Positions 38,401 through 46,800 of a DNA stretch of 64,000 nucleotides are shown here, piece after piece. The notes below the pieces were generated by a model. It saw only the letters and a list, made by a program, of their open reading frames with translations. It searched no databases and was not told the DNA's origin. Source of the DNA: Xanthomarina sp. F2636L. Lineage in GTDB: Bacteria; Bacteroidota; Bacteroidia; Flavobacteriales; Flavobacteriaceae. The position numbers were made by a program, and so were the translations under genes. The first letter of the stretch is position 1, and the number at the start of each line of letters is the position of its first letter. The stretch lies in the NCBI RefSeq assembly GCF_026410195.1, contig NZ_JAPMLM010000068.1, forward strand, positions 501,001-565,000, read 5' to 3'.

Positions 38401-38816
38401 TTCCTGCAATTTCTGGCGATCAAGGCAATGCTTGGCAAACTGCTACTGTGGATCTTTCTGCTTACCTTGGAGAAACTATTAAACTAAGGTTTAGAGGTGT
38501 AACGGGACCTGGTTATACATCTGATATGGCTTTAGACGATATTCAATTGGTTAGCAATACTATTTCTACTTCTGAATTTGAATCTGCTTCAAATGACATT
38601 ACAATAAATGGTACAGAGTATTTAGAAATTGCATCTTCTAAAGAACAAATAAAACAGGTGATGGTTTATGATATTCTAGGACGACAACTATTTAATGACC
38701 CTAATATTAATACTCAGACATTTGAAATAAAAGCGATTAAGAAATCGCATACTATTTTATTGCTGAAGATTACTTTGAATAATAATCATGTTGAATATAG
38801 AAAGATCTTGTTTTAA
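35403..38816 (+). CDS. T9SS-secreted protein with BNR/sortilin-like repeats and PKD domain
   Basis: This 1137-residue protein has a signal peptide (MKYTLLLATLLVTFLSFSQ). Repeated Asp-box units (WKSTDNGSTWTEY, YKSVDGGLTWAS, YKSTDAGLSWSY, YESTDAGSSWTNV) form a sortilin or WD40/YVTN/BNR-type propeller over about 110-760. A PKD domain follows at about 775-860 (SWAWTITPGTFTYTNGTTANSQNPEVIFTD-type pattern). A cysteine-rich jelly-roll-like region lies at about 870-1045. The end (VMVYDILGRQLFND to VEYRKILF) is a type A T9SS sorting domain, so it is secreted and probably surface-attached. No catalytic residues were identified, and its role may be adhesion or binding. Confidence 0.87.
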   Translation: MKYTLLLATLLVTFLSFSQDKWPNMMFDRDANFYDIQQDFEKYYNEKTGASNKISRGTGIKQYKRWEYYWESRVDENGNFPSEGHVLKEMMRYNTLQTNALNRGYTTNTGNWELVGPIAVPDNGTGQLNGNGRVNCIAFHPTDPNTIFVGAPSGGFWKSTDNGSTWTEYSNGLVRLGVSSIVIHPTNHDILYLGTGDRDAADAPGYGVYKSVDGGLTWASSNAGMGNRTVYEILMDPTNSDVLIASTNGNRIYKSTDAGLSWSYASTSSAMKDIAFKPGDSNTIYASGTTVDVSTNGGNSFTQVTNGVPNGGVYRIALAVSADQPDWVYLVAGDGGGLEGIYRSEDSGVSFSTRTTTPNVLGYETNGSDSNSQAWYDLVIAADPTNANIIYTGGINIWKSIDGGATMNINTYWVGSTGTIDGVHADQHAFEFSPFTNDVYSGNDGGVYYSADNGANWNDISSGLAIAQIYKIGVSQMSENLVINGYQDNGTAINRNAVFTTEIGGDGMECIIDPTDDSYMYGALYYGDIRRSTNGGFSFSTIADNGTNGINETGAWVTPYTLDPNTPARMFAGYDNVWRSDDVKTPGSNSIVWTRISNFGGTSNMVDLAVAPSNSNVMYVSRSGSGRFYYSNNALSASPTWTNLTSSLPTSSSPKDIEIDPTDETHLFIALGNDIYESTDAGSSWTNVSGTLPNISLNTIVIDASSPIEAMYVGMDVGVYYKDNTLADWEPFDTGLANLEITELEIHSNTSDCNSKLFAATYGQGLWMSDLKDPGNVAPTACFKADTTQGCVNSSFMLTDNSDYTPTSWAWTITPGTFTYTNGTTANSQNPEVIFTDPGTYTVALTATNANGSNTNTKVDYINIVSGSAASDFNTDFEAEALCGTASDCGATSCNLVSAFWTNLTNGSEDNIDWRVDEGGTSSSNTGPNTDYNPGTASGNYIYLESSSCYQQIAILESSCMVMDAVNTYDLKFAYHMFGTDMGSLHLDILFNGIWQENMIPAISGDQGNAWQTATVDLSAYLGETIKLRFRGVTGPGYTSDMALDDIQLVSNTISTSEFESASNDITINGTEYLEIASSKEQIKQVMVYDILGRQLFNDPNINTQTFEIKAIKKSHTILLLKITLNNNHVEYRKILF

Positions 38817-38833
38817 GTAACAAGTTAATCTAA

Positions 38834-38868
38834 ACAAAAAGTCCTGCATGTTGCAGGGCTTTTTGTTT
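38834..38868. terminator. Bidirectional terminator between convergent genes
   Basis: ACAAAAAGTCCTGCA and TGCAGGGCTTTTTGT pair almost perfectly around TGT, with A-rich and T-rich flanks on both sides. It can serve both the cargo gene (plus) and the symporter (minus). Confidence 0.88.
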
Positions 38869-40679
38869 TATAAGATGGTCACTTTTATTTTCTTCCAGAG
38901 CTTAATAAGAACCCAAGCAAAAATGATAGCTACTCCAATAAGCATTAAAGCATTGGTATAATCGCCATAAATAATATATCCCGTAGCAAACATCACACTA
39001 TAAATTAAGGCACAACCCACTAACATGGCTAAAATTCCTGAAGGCACGCTCCAACCCTCCTTAGTATCCACCAATTCGATATTTTCTTCTCTAGCTTCCG
39101 AAATAATTTTCTCCCAACCTGGACCTCCAGGTTGAATTCTTTTGTAGAAGTTCTGTAAAACGGTTTTACTTTCAGCCTGTGTTAATAAAGTAACAGCCAC
39201 CCAAACAAGGGTAGTAACCAATACAATCATTGGGAATTTTGCCCAAGCAGGAAAAAGCCCTTCAGTCCCAAAAAAGTAAGCTCCTAAATCTGTAAAATTT
39301 AATAGAATGGAAACAATTCCGGAGACAAACATGGCCGAAATTTCACTCCAAGCATTGATACGCCACCAAAACCAACGAAGAATAAAAATCAATCCCGTTC
39401 CAGCACCAAACATTAAAATAATATCGAATAATTGCAACGCATTAGTAAGCACTAAAGCCAGTAAAGCACTACAAACCATTAAGATAACGGTTGCAGTTCT
39501 TCCCACAGCAACTAACTGTTTTTCAGACGCATCTTTATTAATTTGCTGTTTGTAAAAGTCGTTTACTATATAAGATGCTCCCCAATTTAAATGGGTAGAA
39601 ATGGTACTCATATAGGCTGCCACTAAAGACGCTAACACCAAACCTAACAACCCACTTGGAAGTTTGGTTAACATGGCCGAATAGGCTAAATCATGTCCTA
39701 ATTTATCTTCAGCAACTAAAGGAAAAGCGTCATGGATACTCGCAATATCTGGAAACACCACCAAAGAAGCTAAAGCCACAATAATCCATGGCCAAGGACG
39801 TAAGGCATAATGCATGATATTAAAAAAGAAGGTGGCGCCAATGGCATGATTTTCATCTTTTGCAGCCAACATACGTTGTGCGATATAACCTCCTCCACCG
39901 GGTTCGGCTCCTGGATACCATGAACTCCACCATTGGACTGCCAGAGGAATAATCAATAAGGTAATAAGTGCTTCTGTATTGCTAAAATCTGGTAAGATGT
40001 TTAATTTATCGACTACATTTTTATGTTGAAGCATGGCTTCTAATCCACCTACTTCTGGTAAGCCTACCAAATAATATGCAGCACCAACAGCTCCAGCCAT
40101 GGCTGTAAAGAATAAAATAAAATCTGTGTAAACCACACCTTTAAAACCTCCCAAAGCACTAAAAATAACGGTTATGGTTCCTGCATAAATAACCGTTTCC
40201 CAAGGTTGTAAGCCAAGCATGATGGCTCCAATTTTTATGGCTGCCAAGGTTACAGCAGACATGGCAAGAATATTGAATATAATACCTAAATAAATAGCTC
40301 GAAAGCCTCGTAAAAACCGTGCAGGAGCGCCTCCATAACGCAACTCGTAAAACTCGATGTCTGTGCTGACTTGCGATTTTCGCCACAACTTCGCATAAAC
40401 AAAAACTGTAAGAAGTCCCGTTAATAAAAAAGCCCACCAGACCCAGTTTCCCGAAACACCATTGGTTCTTACAATGTCTGTTACTAAATTTGGGGTATCT
40501 GTAGAAAAGGTGGTCGCCACCATAGAAACACCTAATAACCACCAAGGCATGTTTCTTCCTGAAAGGAAATATTCGGCTGCACTTTTTCCTGATTGTTTGG
40601 AAACGTAAATACCTATAAAGAGAGTGATTACAAAAAATGTCACTATTAAAATAACATCAAGGGACGACAATTCTACCAT
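38868..40679 (-). CDS. Sodium:solute symporter (SSS family)
   Basis: This 603-residue inner-membrane transporter has about 13-14 hydrophobic helices. It begins with an LDVILIVTFFVITLFIGIYVSKQ helix, followed by the family-type KSAAEYFLSGRNMPWWLLGVSM block. ATTFSTDTPNLVTDIV and GGFKGVVYTDFILFFTAM are also typical. The large C-terminal extension ends in a short basic tail. The substrate cannot be assigned; candidates in the family are sugars, amino acids and organic acids. It lies 29 bases after umuD on the same strand, so it may share a transcript, although no functional link is evident. Confidence 0.9.
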   Translation of the reverse strand: MVELSSLDVILIVTFFVITLFIGIYVSKQSGKSAAEYFLSGRNMPWWLLGVSMVATTFSTDTPNLVTDIVRTNGVSGNWVWWAFLLTGLLTVFVYAKLWRKSQVSTDIEFYELRYGGAPARFLRGFRAIYLGIIFNILAMSAVTLAAIKIGAIMLGLQPWETVIYAGTITVIFSALGGFKGVVYTDFILFFTAMAGAVGAAYYLVGLPEVGGLEAMLQHKNVVDKLNILPDFSNTEALITLLIIPLAVQWWSSWYPGAEPGGGGYIAQRMLAAKDENHAIGATFFFNIMHYALRPWPWIIVALASLVVFPDIASIHDAFPLVAEDKLGHDLAYSAMLTKLPSGLLGLVLASLVAAYMSTISTHLNWGASYIVNDFYKQQINKDASEKQLVAVGRTATVILMVCSALLALVLTNALQLFDIILMFGAGTGLIFILRWFWWRINAWSEISAMFVSGIVSILLNFTDLGAYFFGTEGLFPAWAKFPMIVLVTTLVWVAVTLLTQAESKTVLQNFYKRIQPGGPGWEKIISEAREENIELVDTKEGWSVPSGILAMLVGCALIYSVMFATGYIIYGDYTNALMLIGVAIIFAWVLIKLWKKIKVTIL

Positions 40680-40708
40680 ATGTGCTTGGTTTTCTTTAGC
40701 TGTTTAAG

Positions 40709-41149
40709 TTATACTTTTTTAATCACATTGGTTACAATACCCCAAATAACGAAATCGTTTTCTTCGGTAATTTGTATGGGTTGGTAATTGGCATTTTCTG
40801 GTTGCAACCACACCCCATCTTTTTCAACACGCAAACGTTTTACGGTAAATTCGCCATCCAAAAAGCACACCGCTATTCTATTGTCTGCAGGCTCCAGGCT
40901 TCTGTCTATTACCAATAAATCGTTATCATCCAAGCCAGCATCAATCATGCTTTGCCCACTAACACGCGCATAAAATGTGGCTAGTTTATTTTTTACTAGC
41001 ATGTTATCTAAAGACAGTCTTTCTTCTTTAAAATCTTCTGCAGGTGAAGGAAAGCCAGCCGAAATTCCTGTATCGAAAAAAACAGCTCCAGCATGTTCTG
41101 AAAAATCTGGAGAGAAAAAAGTGAGAGGTTTTGACATGTGTATTAACAT
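40709..41149 (-). CDS. umuD: UmuD-like SOS mutagenesis protein (S24 peptidase)
   Basis: UmuD is the self-cleaving partner of error-prone polymerase V. From the ATG at 41149 the protein is 146 residues. Alternatives are ATG at 41137 or a longer frame from 41209, but E. coli UmuD is 139 residues. The cleavage site is Ala-Gly (ISAGFPSPAEDF) instead of Cys-Gly. The catalytic pair is Ser in VSGQSMIDAGL and Lys in GEFTVKRLRV. No helix-turn-helix domain is present, which separates it from LexA. It lies downstream of umuC, the reverse of the E. coli order. Confidence 0.88.
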   Translation of the reverse strand: MLIHMSKPLTFFSPDFSEHAGAVFFDTGISAGFPSPAEDFKEERLSLDNMLVKNKLATFYARVSGQSMIDAGLDDNDLLVIDRSLEPADNRIAVCFLDGEFTVKRLRVEKDGVWLQPENANYQPIQITEENDFVIWGIVTNVIKKV

Positions 41150-41287
41150 AAAAGGGTTGTTTTTTATTTCAGTTTTGAATTTAGTTTTTATTTTTGAGAT
41201 TAGCCCCAATGAAGCTTCAATTTCCTGTTTTATTAGTTGTTTATTTTAATGCTATTGAATTCGTGGATCTTCAACTTCACAGATAAC

Positions 41288-42544
41288 TTACTTCACTTTT
41301 AAAATATCGTTTATATGGGTTGTATATCTTGGCGACAAACGTTCTTGGCGCATTTTCCAGGTGCGCTTTAAATCTTGGTTTGCCAGTTTCAGTTTATAAT
41401 CGCCATACTTTATATTTAATTTATCTATAACGCTCATTAAAGGTTTATGCTTTGGATTTTCATGTAAAAACAAATTCAATTGGTGGTTATGTGTTGGCAC
41501 TAATCCCATGACAACAACTCCTGCCCGCTTATATTTAATGTCTTTTTTAAACATGCTTGCAACAGCTTTTACAGCTTCATTACTTATAATAAGTGACGAA
41601 TCTGTTGGGTAAGGCAGGTTGATTATTTTACTTATACGGTGCTGTGGCAAGTCCTTTTTATGTCTGTCGCTGCTTAAAGTTACCAAAACCATATAACAAC
41701 TACTTTGTTGTTTTCGGAGTTTTTCGGCACAACTGGTTGCAAAGGTGGACACCCGTTCTTTGATATTATCTATATCTGAATAGGTGTATTCAAAACTTCT
41801 GGTAGTTGCAATGGCTTTTTTGGATGCTACTTCGTCCAATTGCAAAGTTGGAATGCCTTCTAGGTCTTTTTTTAAACGCCATTCCACTATAGAGAAATTT
41901 TTTCTCACCCAATCGTCCGAAAGTTGTGTAAACTGATAGGCTGTATGAATTTGTTTTTCTTTCAACCGTTTGTGCAAGGCACGACCTATTCCCCAAACAT
42001 CTTCTATTTTTAGCCATTTAAGGGCTTTGATGCGTTTTGCTTCTGAATCTATAATATAAACCCCTTTTGTTTCATCTGGAAACTTGCGCGCAATTTTATT
42101 AGCGACTTTACTAAGTGCTTTTGTAGGGGCCATTCCCACAGAGGTTGGAAGACCTGTCCATTTTAAAATGCGCTGTCTAATTTGAGTTCCGTAATCTTTT
42201 AAGTTATAGGTATCAAACCCTTTAAACTGCAAAAAAGCTTCGTCTATGCTGTATATTTCTACATCTGGAGTAAACTGTTTTAGAATATTCATGACCCGAC
42301 TACTCATGTCTCCATAAAGAGGATAGTTGGAAGAGAATACCTGAATGTTGTGAGCCTTAAAAAAGACTTCATACTTAAAAGCCGGTGCTCCCATGGGTAG
42401 GCCAAGGACTTTGGCTTCGTCACTTCGCGCAATGACGCAGCCATCGTTATTGCTTAAAATAGCGACAGGTTTGTTGCGTAAACTTGGGTTAAAAACCCGT
42501 TCGCATGAGGCGTAAAAATTATTACAATCTACAAGGGCGTACAT
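41288..42544 (-). CDS. umuC: Y-family DNA polymerase, UmuC
   Basis: UmuC is the catalytic subunit of translesion DNA polymerase V. The 418-residue protein carries MYALVDCNNFYASCERVFNPSL (metal site D6), NNDGCVIARSDEAKVLG and YSIDEAFLQF (catalytic D-E), then helix-hairpin-helix (VWGIGRALHKRLKEKQI), a little-finger domain and a UmuC-specific C-terminal DUF4113-like region (DKLNIKYGDYKLKLA, WKMRQERLSPRYTT). It is transcribed ahead of umuD with a 138-base gap. No SOS-box consensus was recognised upstream. Confidence 0.96.
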   Translation of the reverse strand: MYALVDCNNFYASCERVFNPSLRNKPVAILSNNDGCVIARSDEAKVLGLPMGAPAFKYEVFFKAHNIQVFSSNYPLYGDMSSRVMNILKQFTPDVEIYSIDEAFLQFKGFDTYNLKDYGTQIRQRILKWTGLPTSVGMAPTKALSKVANKIARKFPDETKGVYIIDSEAKRIKALKWLKIEDVWGIGRALHKRLKEKQIHTAYQFTQLSDDWVRKNFSIVEWRLKKDLEGIPTLQLDEVASKKAIATTRSFEYTYSDIDNIKERVSTFATSCAEKLRKQQSSCYMVLVTLSSDRHKKDLPQHRISKIINLPYPTDSSLIISNEAVKAVASMFKKDIKYKRAGVVVMGLVPTHNHQLNLFLHENPKHKPLMSVIDKLNIKYGDYKLKLANQDLKRTWKMRQERLSPRYTTHINDILKVK

Positions 42545-42755
42545 GGCTTAAAGGTATTGAAAAAAGTTGATGTTTGGTGTGAGTTGTATGTTGTTTGGTT
42601 GAAAAAATTCAAGTTCCAATAGCTAGATGTTAGGTTCTATTGCTTGTCCAAAGGCCTATATAAGTTTTGACCCATCCTGCTATGGATCTCACTTTAAGAG
42701 CAGGTTTTCTTAGGTTGTTTTAGGGTGTGATACGGAGCTTATATTACTTACATAC

Positions 42756-42799
42756 GGAGTAACTAGGGAGTAACTAGGGAGTAACTAGGGAGTAACTAC
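42756..42799. repeat. Four tandem copies of an 11-base unit
   Basis: GGAGTAACTAG is repeated three times exactly, with a fourth copy ending in C. The 11-base period is close to one DNA helical turn, so equivalent faces align. Purpose unknown. Confidence 0.9.
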
Positions 42800-42999
42800 G
42801 GGTGAACCCCTAAGGATGCTTTTATTTATAAGGGTTTAGAGCGGTTGAAAACAGGCATAACCTGTATTGATTCAAGGGAGTGGCTTTGAAAAATTAAGAT
42901 ACGCCTTTTTTCTTAAAGTCCAAAAAAACGAGGCTATTATTTAAGCTGTGTATAGAAAAAATGACCCGTCCTAAAATAACTATACAGATTAATAAATAA

Positions 43000-43015
43000 A
43001 TCCTGATATCAGGAT
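43000..43015. repeat. Perfect 16-base palindrome
   Basis: ATCCTGATATCAGGAT is a perfect dyad. It lies in the umuC-recX intergenic region close to strings that resemble insertion-sequence ends. Confidence 0.85.
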
Positions 43016-43097
43016 ACAATTCTTTTTCTTAATCCTAAAATGATTGTATAGGTTATTGGTTATATTATGATGTTTTATACCTTTATAATATTAAATA

Positions 43098-43198
43098 AAA
43101 AAACAAACTCCCCGTCCAGACCTATGTTGCACTTGGGTAAATTATATGTCCATGCGCCAACTCGCCCCTTCGCTAAAAAACAAACTCCCCGTCCAGAC
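43098..43198. repeat. 24-base direct repeat pair with 53-base spacer
   Basis: The same 24 bases (core CAAACTCCCCGTCCAGAC) occur at 43098-43121 and 43175-43198, 77 bases apart. The second copy leads directly into the GC-rich dyad at 43211. They suggest two copies or a duplicated end of an interspersed element. Confidence 0.85.
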
Positions 43199-43210
43199 TG
43201 CGTCTGTCCA

Positions 43211-43232
43211 CCCCTCTTCAACTGAAGAGGGG
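43211..43232. repeat. GC-rich short dyad
   Basis: CCCCTCTTCA and TGAAGAGGGG are perfect 10-base inverted repeats around AC. The high GC contrasts with the AT-rich surroundings. No T-tract follows, so it is REP-like and probably not a terminator. Confidence 0.8.
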
Positions 43233-43260
43233 AGCTTGGCTTGGTCCTTTTTTAAAATAG

Positions 43261-43731
43261 TTAAAACAACTCATTTACTTTATCGTACACCAGGTGGCTT
43301 TCCCAACCTCTATAAAATAGGTAGTCTGCTAGTTTTTTCTTTTTCTTTAGTGGGTTTGTTTCTTTAATGGTGGCTGCTTTTTTTTCTGCCAGAGCATGAA
43401 AGGTGTTTAAGTAGTCTGCTTCTGAAATTTCCTTAAAGGCTTCTTGAATATTAAACTTGCTAATGTCGCGTTTTTTTAATTCCAGTTCCAGGCGTTTTCG
43501 TCCCCATTTTTTAACTCGAAACTTGCCACGAACATAGGCTTTTGAAAATCGGGTTTCGTTTAAAAAATCGTGCTCCAACAAGTGCACGACCACTAGATCT
43601 ATAGCCTCTGGAATCATGCGCATATCCCGAAGTTTTTGGGCAACTTCTTTATGGCAACGTTCTTGGTAGGCACAGTAGTTTTCAAGGGTTCTTTTGGCTT
43701 CTTCAACCGTGTATGTTTTACTGGATTTCAT
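43261..43731 (-). CDS. recX: Regulatory protein RecX
   Basis: RecX binds RecA filaments and modulates recombination and the SOS response. From the ATG at 43731 the protein is 156 residues; a frame starting 10 codons earlier adds a weak leader. It consists of helical repeats typical of RecX: EEAKRTLENYCAYQERCHKEVAQKLRDM, LLEHDFLNETRFSKAYVRGKFRVKKWGRKRLELELKKR and YRGWESHLVYDKV at the end. It lies near umuDC, but with a large repeat-rich gap, so joint transcription is unlikely. Confidence 0.93.
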   Translation of the reverse strand: MKSSKTYTVEEAKRTLENYCAYQERCHKEVAQKLRDMRMIPEAIDLVVVHLLEHDFLNETRFSKAYVRGKFRVKKWGRKRLELELKKRDISKFNIQEAFKEISEADYLNTFHALAEKKAATIKETNPLKKKKKLADYLFYRGWESHLVYDKVNELF

Positions 43732-43779
43732 GGCTGCAAGATAATAACAATTTGTTAACAAGTAACCCGTTGTGAGCCA

Positions 43780-43810
43780 TTGATTTATATGATAATTTGT
43801 GTTATATTTG
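43780..43810 (+). promoter_or_regulatory. Promoter of the large T9SS cargo gene
   Basis: TTG at 43780-43782 and TATATTTG at 43803-43810 are separated by 20 bases, an excellent fit to the Bacteroidota -33/-7 pattern. The coding region starts 38 bases further on. Confidence 0.7.
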
Positions 43811-43848
43811 TATGCTCCTTTTTTAATGAGCTTAATTAATTTTTCTCT

Positions 43849-46800
43849 ATGATTAAAAAATACTCCCTCGTATTCGCGGCTTTCTTGTGCTTTGTTTTGT
43901 CTGGTTTTGGGCAGGTAACAATTTTTGATGCAGATTTCTCAAATAATGGAGATGGGTTTACAGCACATACTAGCAGTTCTCCACCTGCAACAGGACCTGC
44001 TTCTGTTGGCCCTTTTGGTACTTCACCAAATTCTTGGAATTTAAGCTATGTATCTACTCCAGCAACTGATGGCTCCGATAACACTTTTGAAGTTATTGAT
44101 GGTGTATTAGAATCAGATGATTGGGGAGGCCAAGGTATTTTTCAAAGTCAAACCATTGATGTTTCAGCGATGTCATCTGTTAACATTATCGCTAATTCAG
44201 TAAATTCTGGAGCAAACGATAATAATTTTATTTATTTTTATATTTTAGATGGAGGAACAAGAGTTGAGACTAGTAATTATAGTACAATTGATGGTGATCC
44301 CTTACTTTATTCAATTCTTAATCTGGATGTAAGTTCAGCTTCCACTTTAATTGTTGGATTTGAATTTTCTGAAAACGGAGGAGGTGATGGTTATAATACA
44401 TTTTCGTATGTGGTTGAAGGTACGCCAGCCTCTGGAAATATCATAACAGTAACCCAAGCCATAGGTGGCACAATCACACCAGGAACGACAAGTGTAACTA
44501 CTGGTGATGACCAAGCTTTTACTGCTACGCCAGATGCTTGTTATACCTTTACCAATTGGATAGTTGATGGCAGCAATGCAGGAAGTGCCAATCCATATAC
44601 ATTTACCAACGTAACGACAGATCATACCATTACGGCTGTTTTTACTATTGATACTTTCAATATTACGGCTTCTGCCGGAGCAAATGGTTCAATATCACCA
44701 GCTGGTGTAACAAATATAAATTGTGGTACAGACCAAACATATACCATTACAGCTGATTCAGGTTATGCCGTAGATGATGTTTTAGTAGATGGTGTTTCAG
44801 TAGGCGCAGTAACTTCTTATGATTTTATTAATGTGACAGGAGCTCATACTATAAGTGTGTCTTTTGTGGTTTATACAGGGCCTTGTGCTAGTGAATCTTT
44901 TGTTAATGTAAACAACGACACTTCTGGAACTTATTTAACAAAAAACTGGGAAGGTGATAATGGTATATACTGGACTGCTAATGACGCTAGATCAGACGAA
45001 GATTTAAACGGAAATGAGGCCATCATGTTAAGAAATGGCTCTCTAACCAACGACACTTCATTCTCAGGTGGTTGTGGTGTAATAACTTTTGATTATGCAC
45101 GTGTTTTTAGCAACAATTCAACATTACAAGTTTATATTAATGGCATCCAATATGGTGGAGATATTGCTGTTACTTCAACTACGTCTACTACTTTTACGGC
45201 AACTATTAATGTTCCAGGACCAATAGACGTAGAATTGAGCAATAGTGGCAACCGTACTTTAATTAATAATTTATCTTGGACTTGTTATACGGGAACTCCA
45301 AACCCAGAACTACAACTAGTAGATGATCTAGGTAGCGACCAAAACTGCGGTTACACCATAGACTTTGGAACTCTTGGAAGCAACTTTGGCACTACAGATC
45401 TTACTTTTGACATAGAAAACTTTGGTACGGTAGATTTAGATATCAGCTCTTTTGGTATAGCAGGTGCAAATCCTGGAGATTTTTCAATAATTTCTCCTGC
45501 CGCACCGTTTACAGTAATACCAGGTGCTAGCCAAACCGTTACCGTACAATTTGCACCTACTGGAAATGGTACTAGAACAGCAGAGCTTACCATAAACAAT
45601 AATGATGTGGATGAAAGCGCATGTACTGTTAACCTTACAGGTGAAGGTGTTACGCCAACTCCAGAGATTCGCGTTGAAACCAACTCTGGAAATAATATTC
45701 CAGATGGTGCAGGAATTGCTCCTGCATATAACAACACCTTTGCTGCCACAATAGAAGGACAAACCTCTGCTTCAAAAACCTACTTAATTGTGAATTTAGG
45801 TACTGGAGCTTTAGACTTAAGCAGTATAACTGTATCTACTACAGAGTTTGTAATTACAAGTAATCCAGCTCCAATAAGCTTGGCACCTGGAGATTCTGCA
45901 CCGGTTTTGATTGCGTTTAGCCCTTCTACTCCTGGCGTAAAAAATGCTACTGTAACTATTAATAATAATGACAGTGATGAAAACCCATTTACCTTTGCGG
46001 TTAGAGGAACTGGTATTTGTGGTTCTAGCAGCATGACTTCAACACCAGGTTCTGGACCCGTTGGTACAGTAATTACTTTAACAGATTTAAGTGAAGATAT
46101 TAGTACTGCAACAGTAACTTTAAATGGCACGCCATTAACTGTAACTGCTATTAGTAATAATGAAATTGAGGTTACTGTGCCTACAGGGGCGCAAACAGGA
46201 AATCTTATAGTAACAAATAGTTTTGGTTGTTCTAGCTCGTTTCCTTTTAGTGTTATTGATAGCCAAATTGGTGGCTGTGAAGGCAGCGCAACCTTAGCTG
46301 ATATATTTATTAGTGAAATTACAGATGCCACTTTAGGGGGCCTCACTTATATAGAACTATATAACGGAACTGGTAGTGCTGTTAATCTTTCAGGATATTC
46401 TTTAGGTATTTATAGCAATGGAGAGACAACACCGTCTAATTCGATTAATTTAACTGGTAGTATTGCTCATAATACCACTTTTGTTGCAGCCATAGGAGCT
46501 ACAACAAACCCACAACCAAATAACAGTTGCCCGAGTAACGGTAATGGTGAATTAGCAGATATTATAAGTTATGTAGGTGGTATTAATAAAAAGAATAATG
46601 AACATGATGCTATTCGTTTATTAAAAGCATCTGGAACTGTAGTTGTAGACGAATTTGGTGTGCATGAAAGCAGTAACTGGATGGATAGTTTACATACTAC
46701 AATATCTGGAGATAGAGGATTTAACTTTAGAAGATTGAATACTGCAAGCCCTTTACCAAATAACAACTTTGATGACAATGATTGGTTAATTATAGATTGG

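Larger units (their letters stand above)
42545..43260. other. Repeat-rich intergenic region between umuC and recX
   Basis: This 716-base stretch has no convincing coding frame. It contains an 11-base tandem repeat (42756-42799), a 16-base palindrome (43000-43015), two strings of the form TGACCC[A/G]TCCT (42668-42678 and 42962-42972), a 24-base direct repeat (43098-43121 and 43175-43198) and a GC-rich dyad (43211-43232). These look like remnants of mobile or interspersed elements. A short plus-strand frame from 43146 is made of repeat sequence and is not supported as a gene. Confidence 0.6.

Noticed and set aside
42545-43260. CRISPR array
   Set aside because: The repeats are either 11 bases in direct tandem or only two copies of 24 bases. 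There are no regular spacers and no cas genes.
43146-43367. Plus-strand frame of 73 codons beside recX
   Set aside because: Its first half is repeat and dyad sequence and its second half is the antisense of recX.
45351-46346. Several minus-strand frames within the large cargo gene
   Set aside because: They are antisense shadows of a gene with a clear signal peptide, domain repeats and sorting tail. None has a recognisable product.
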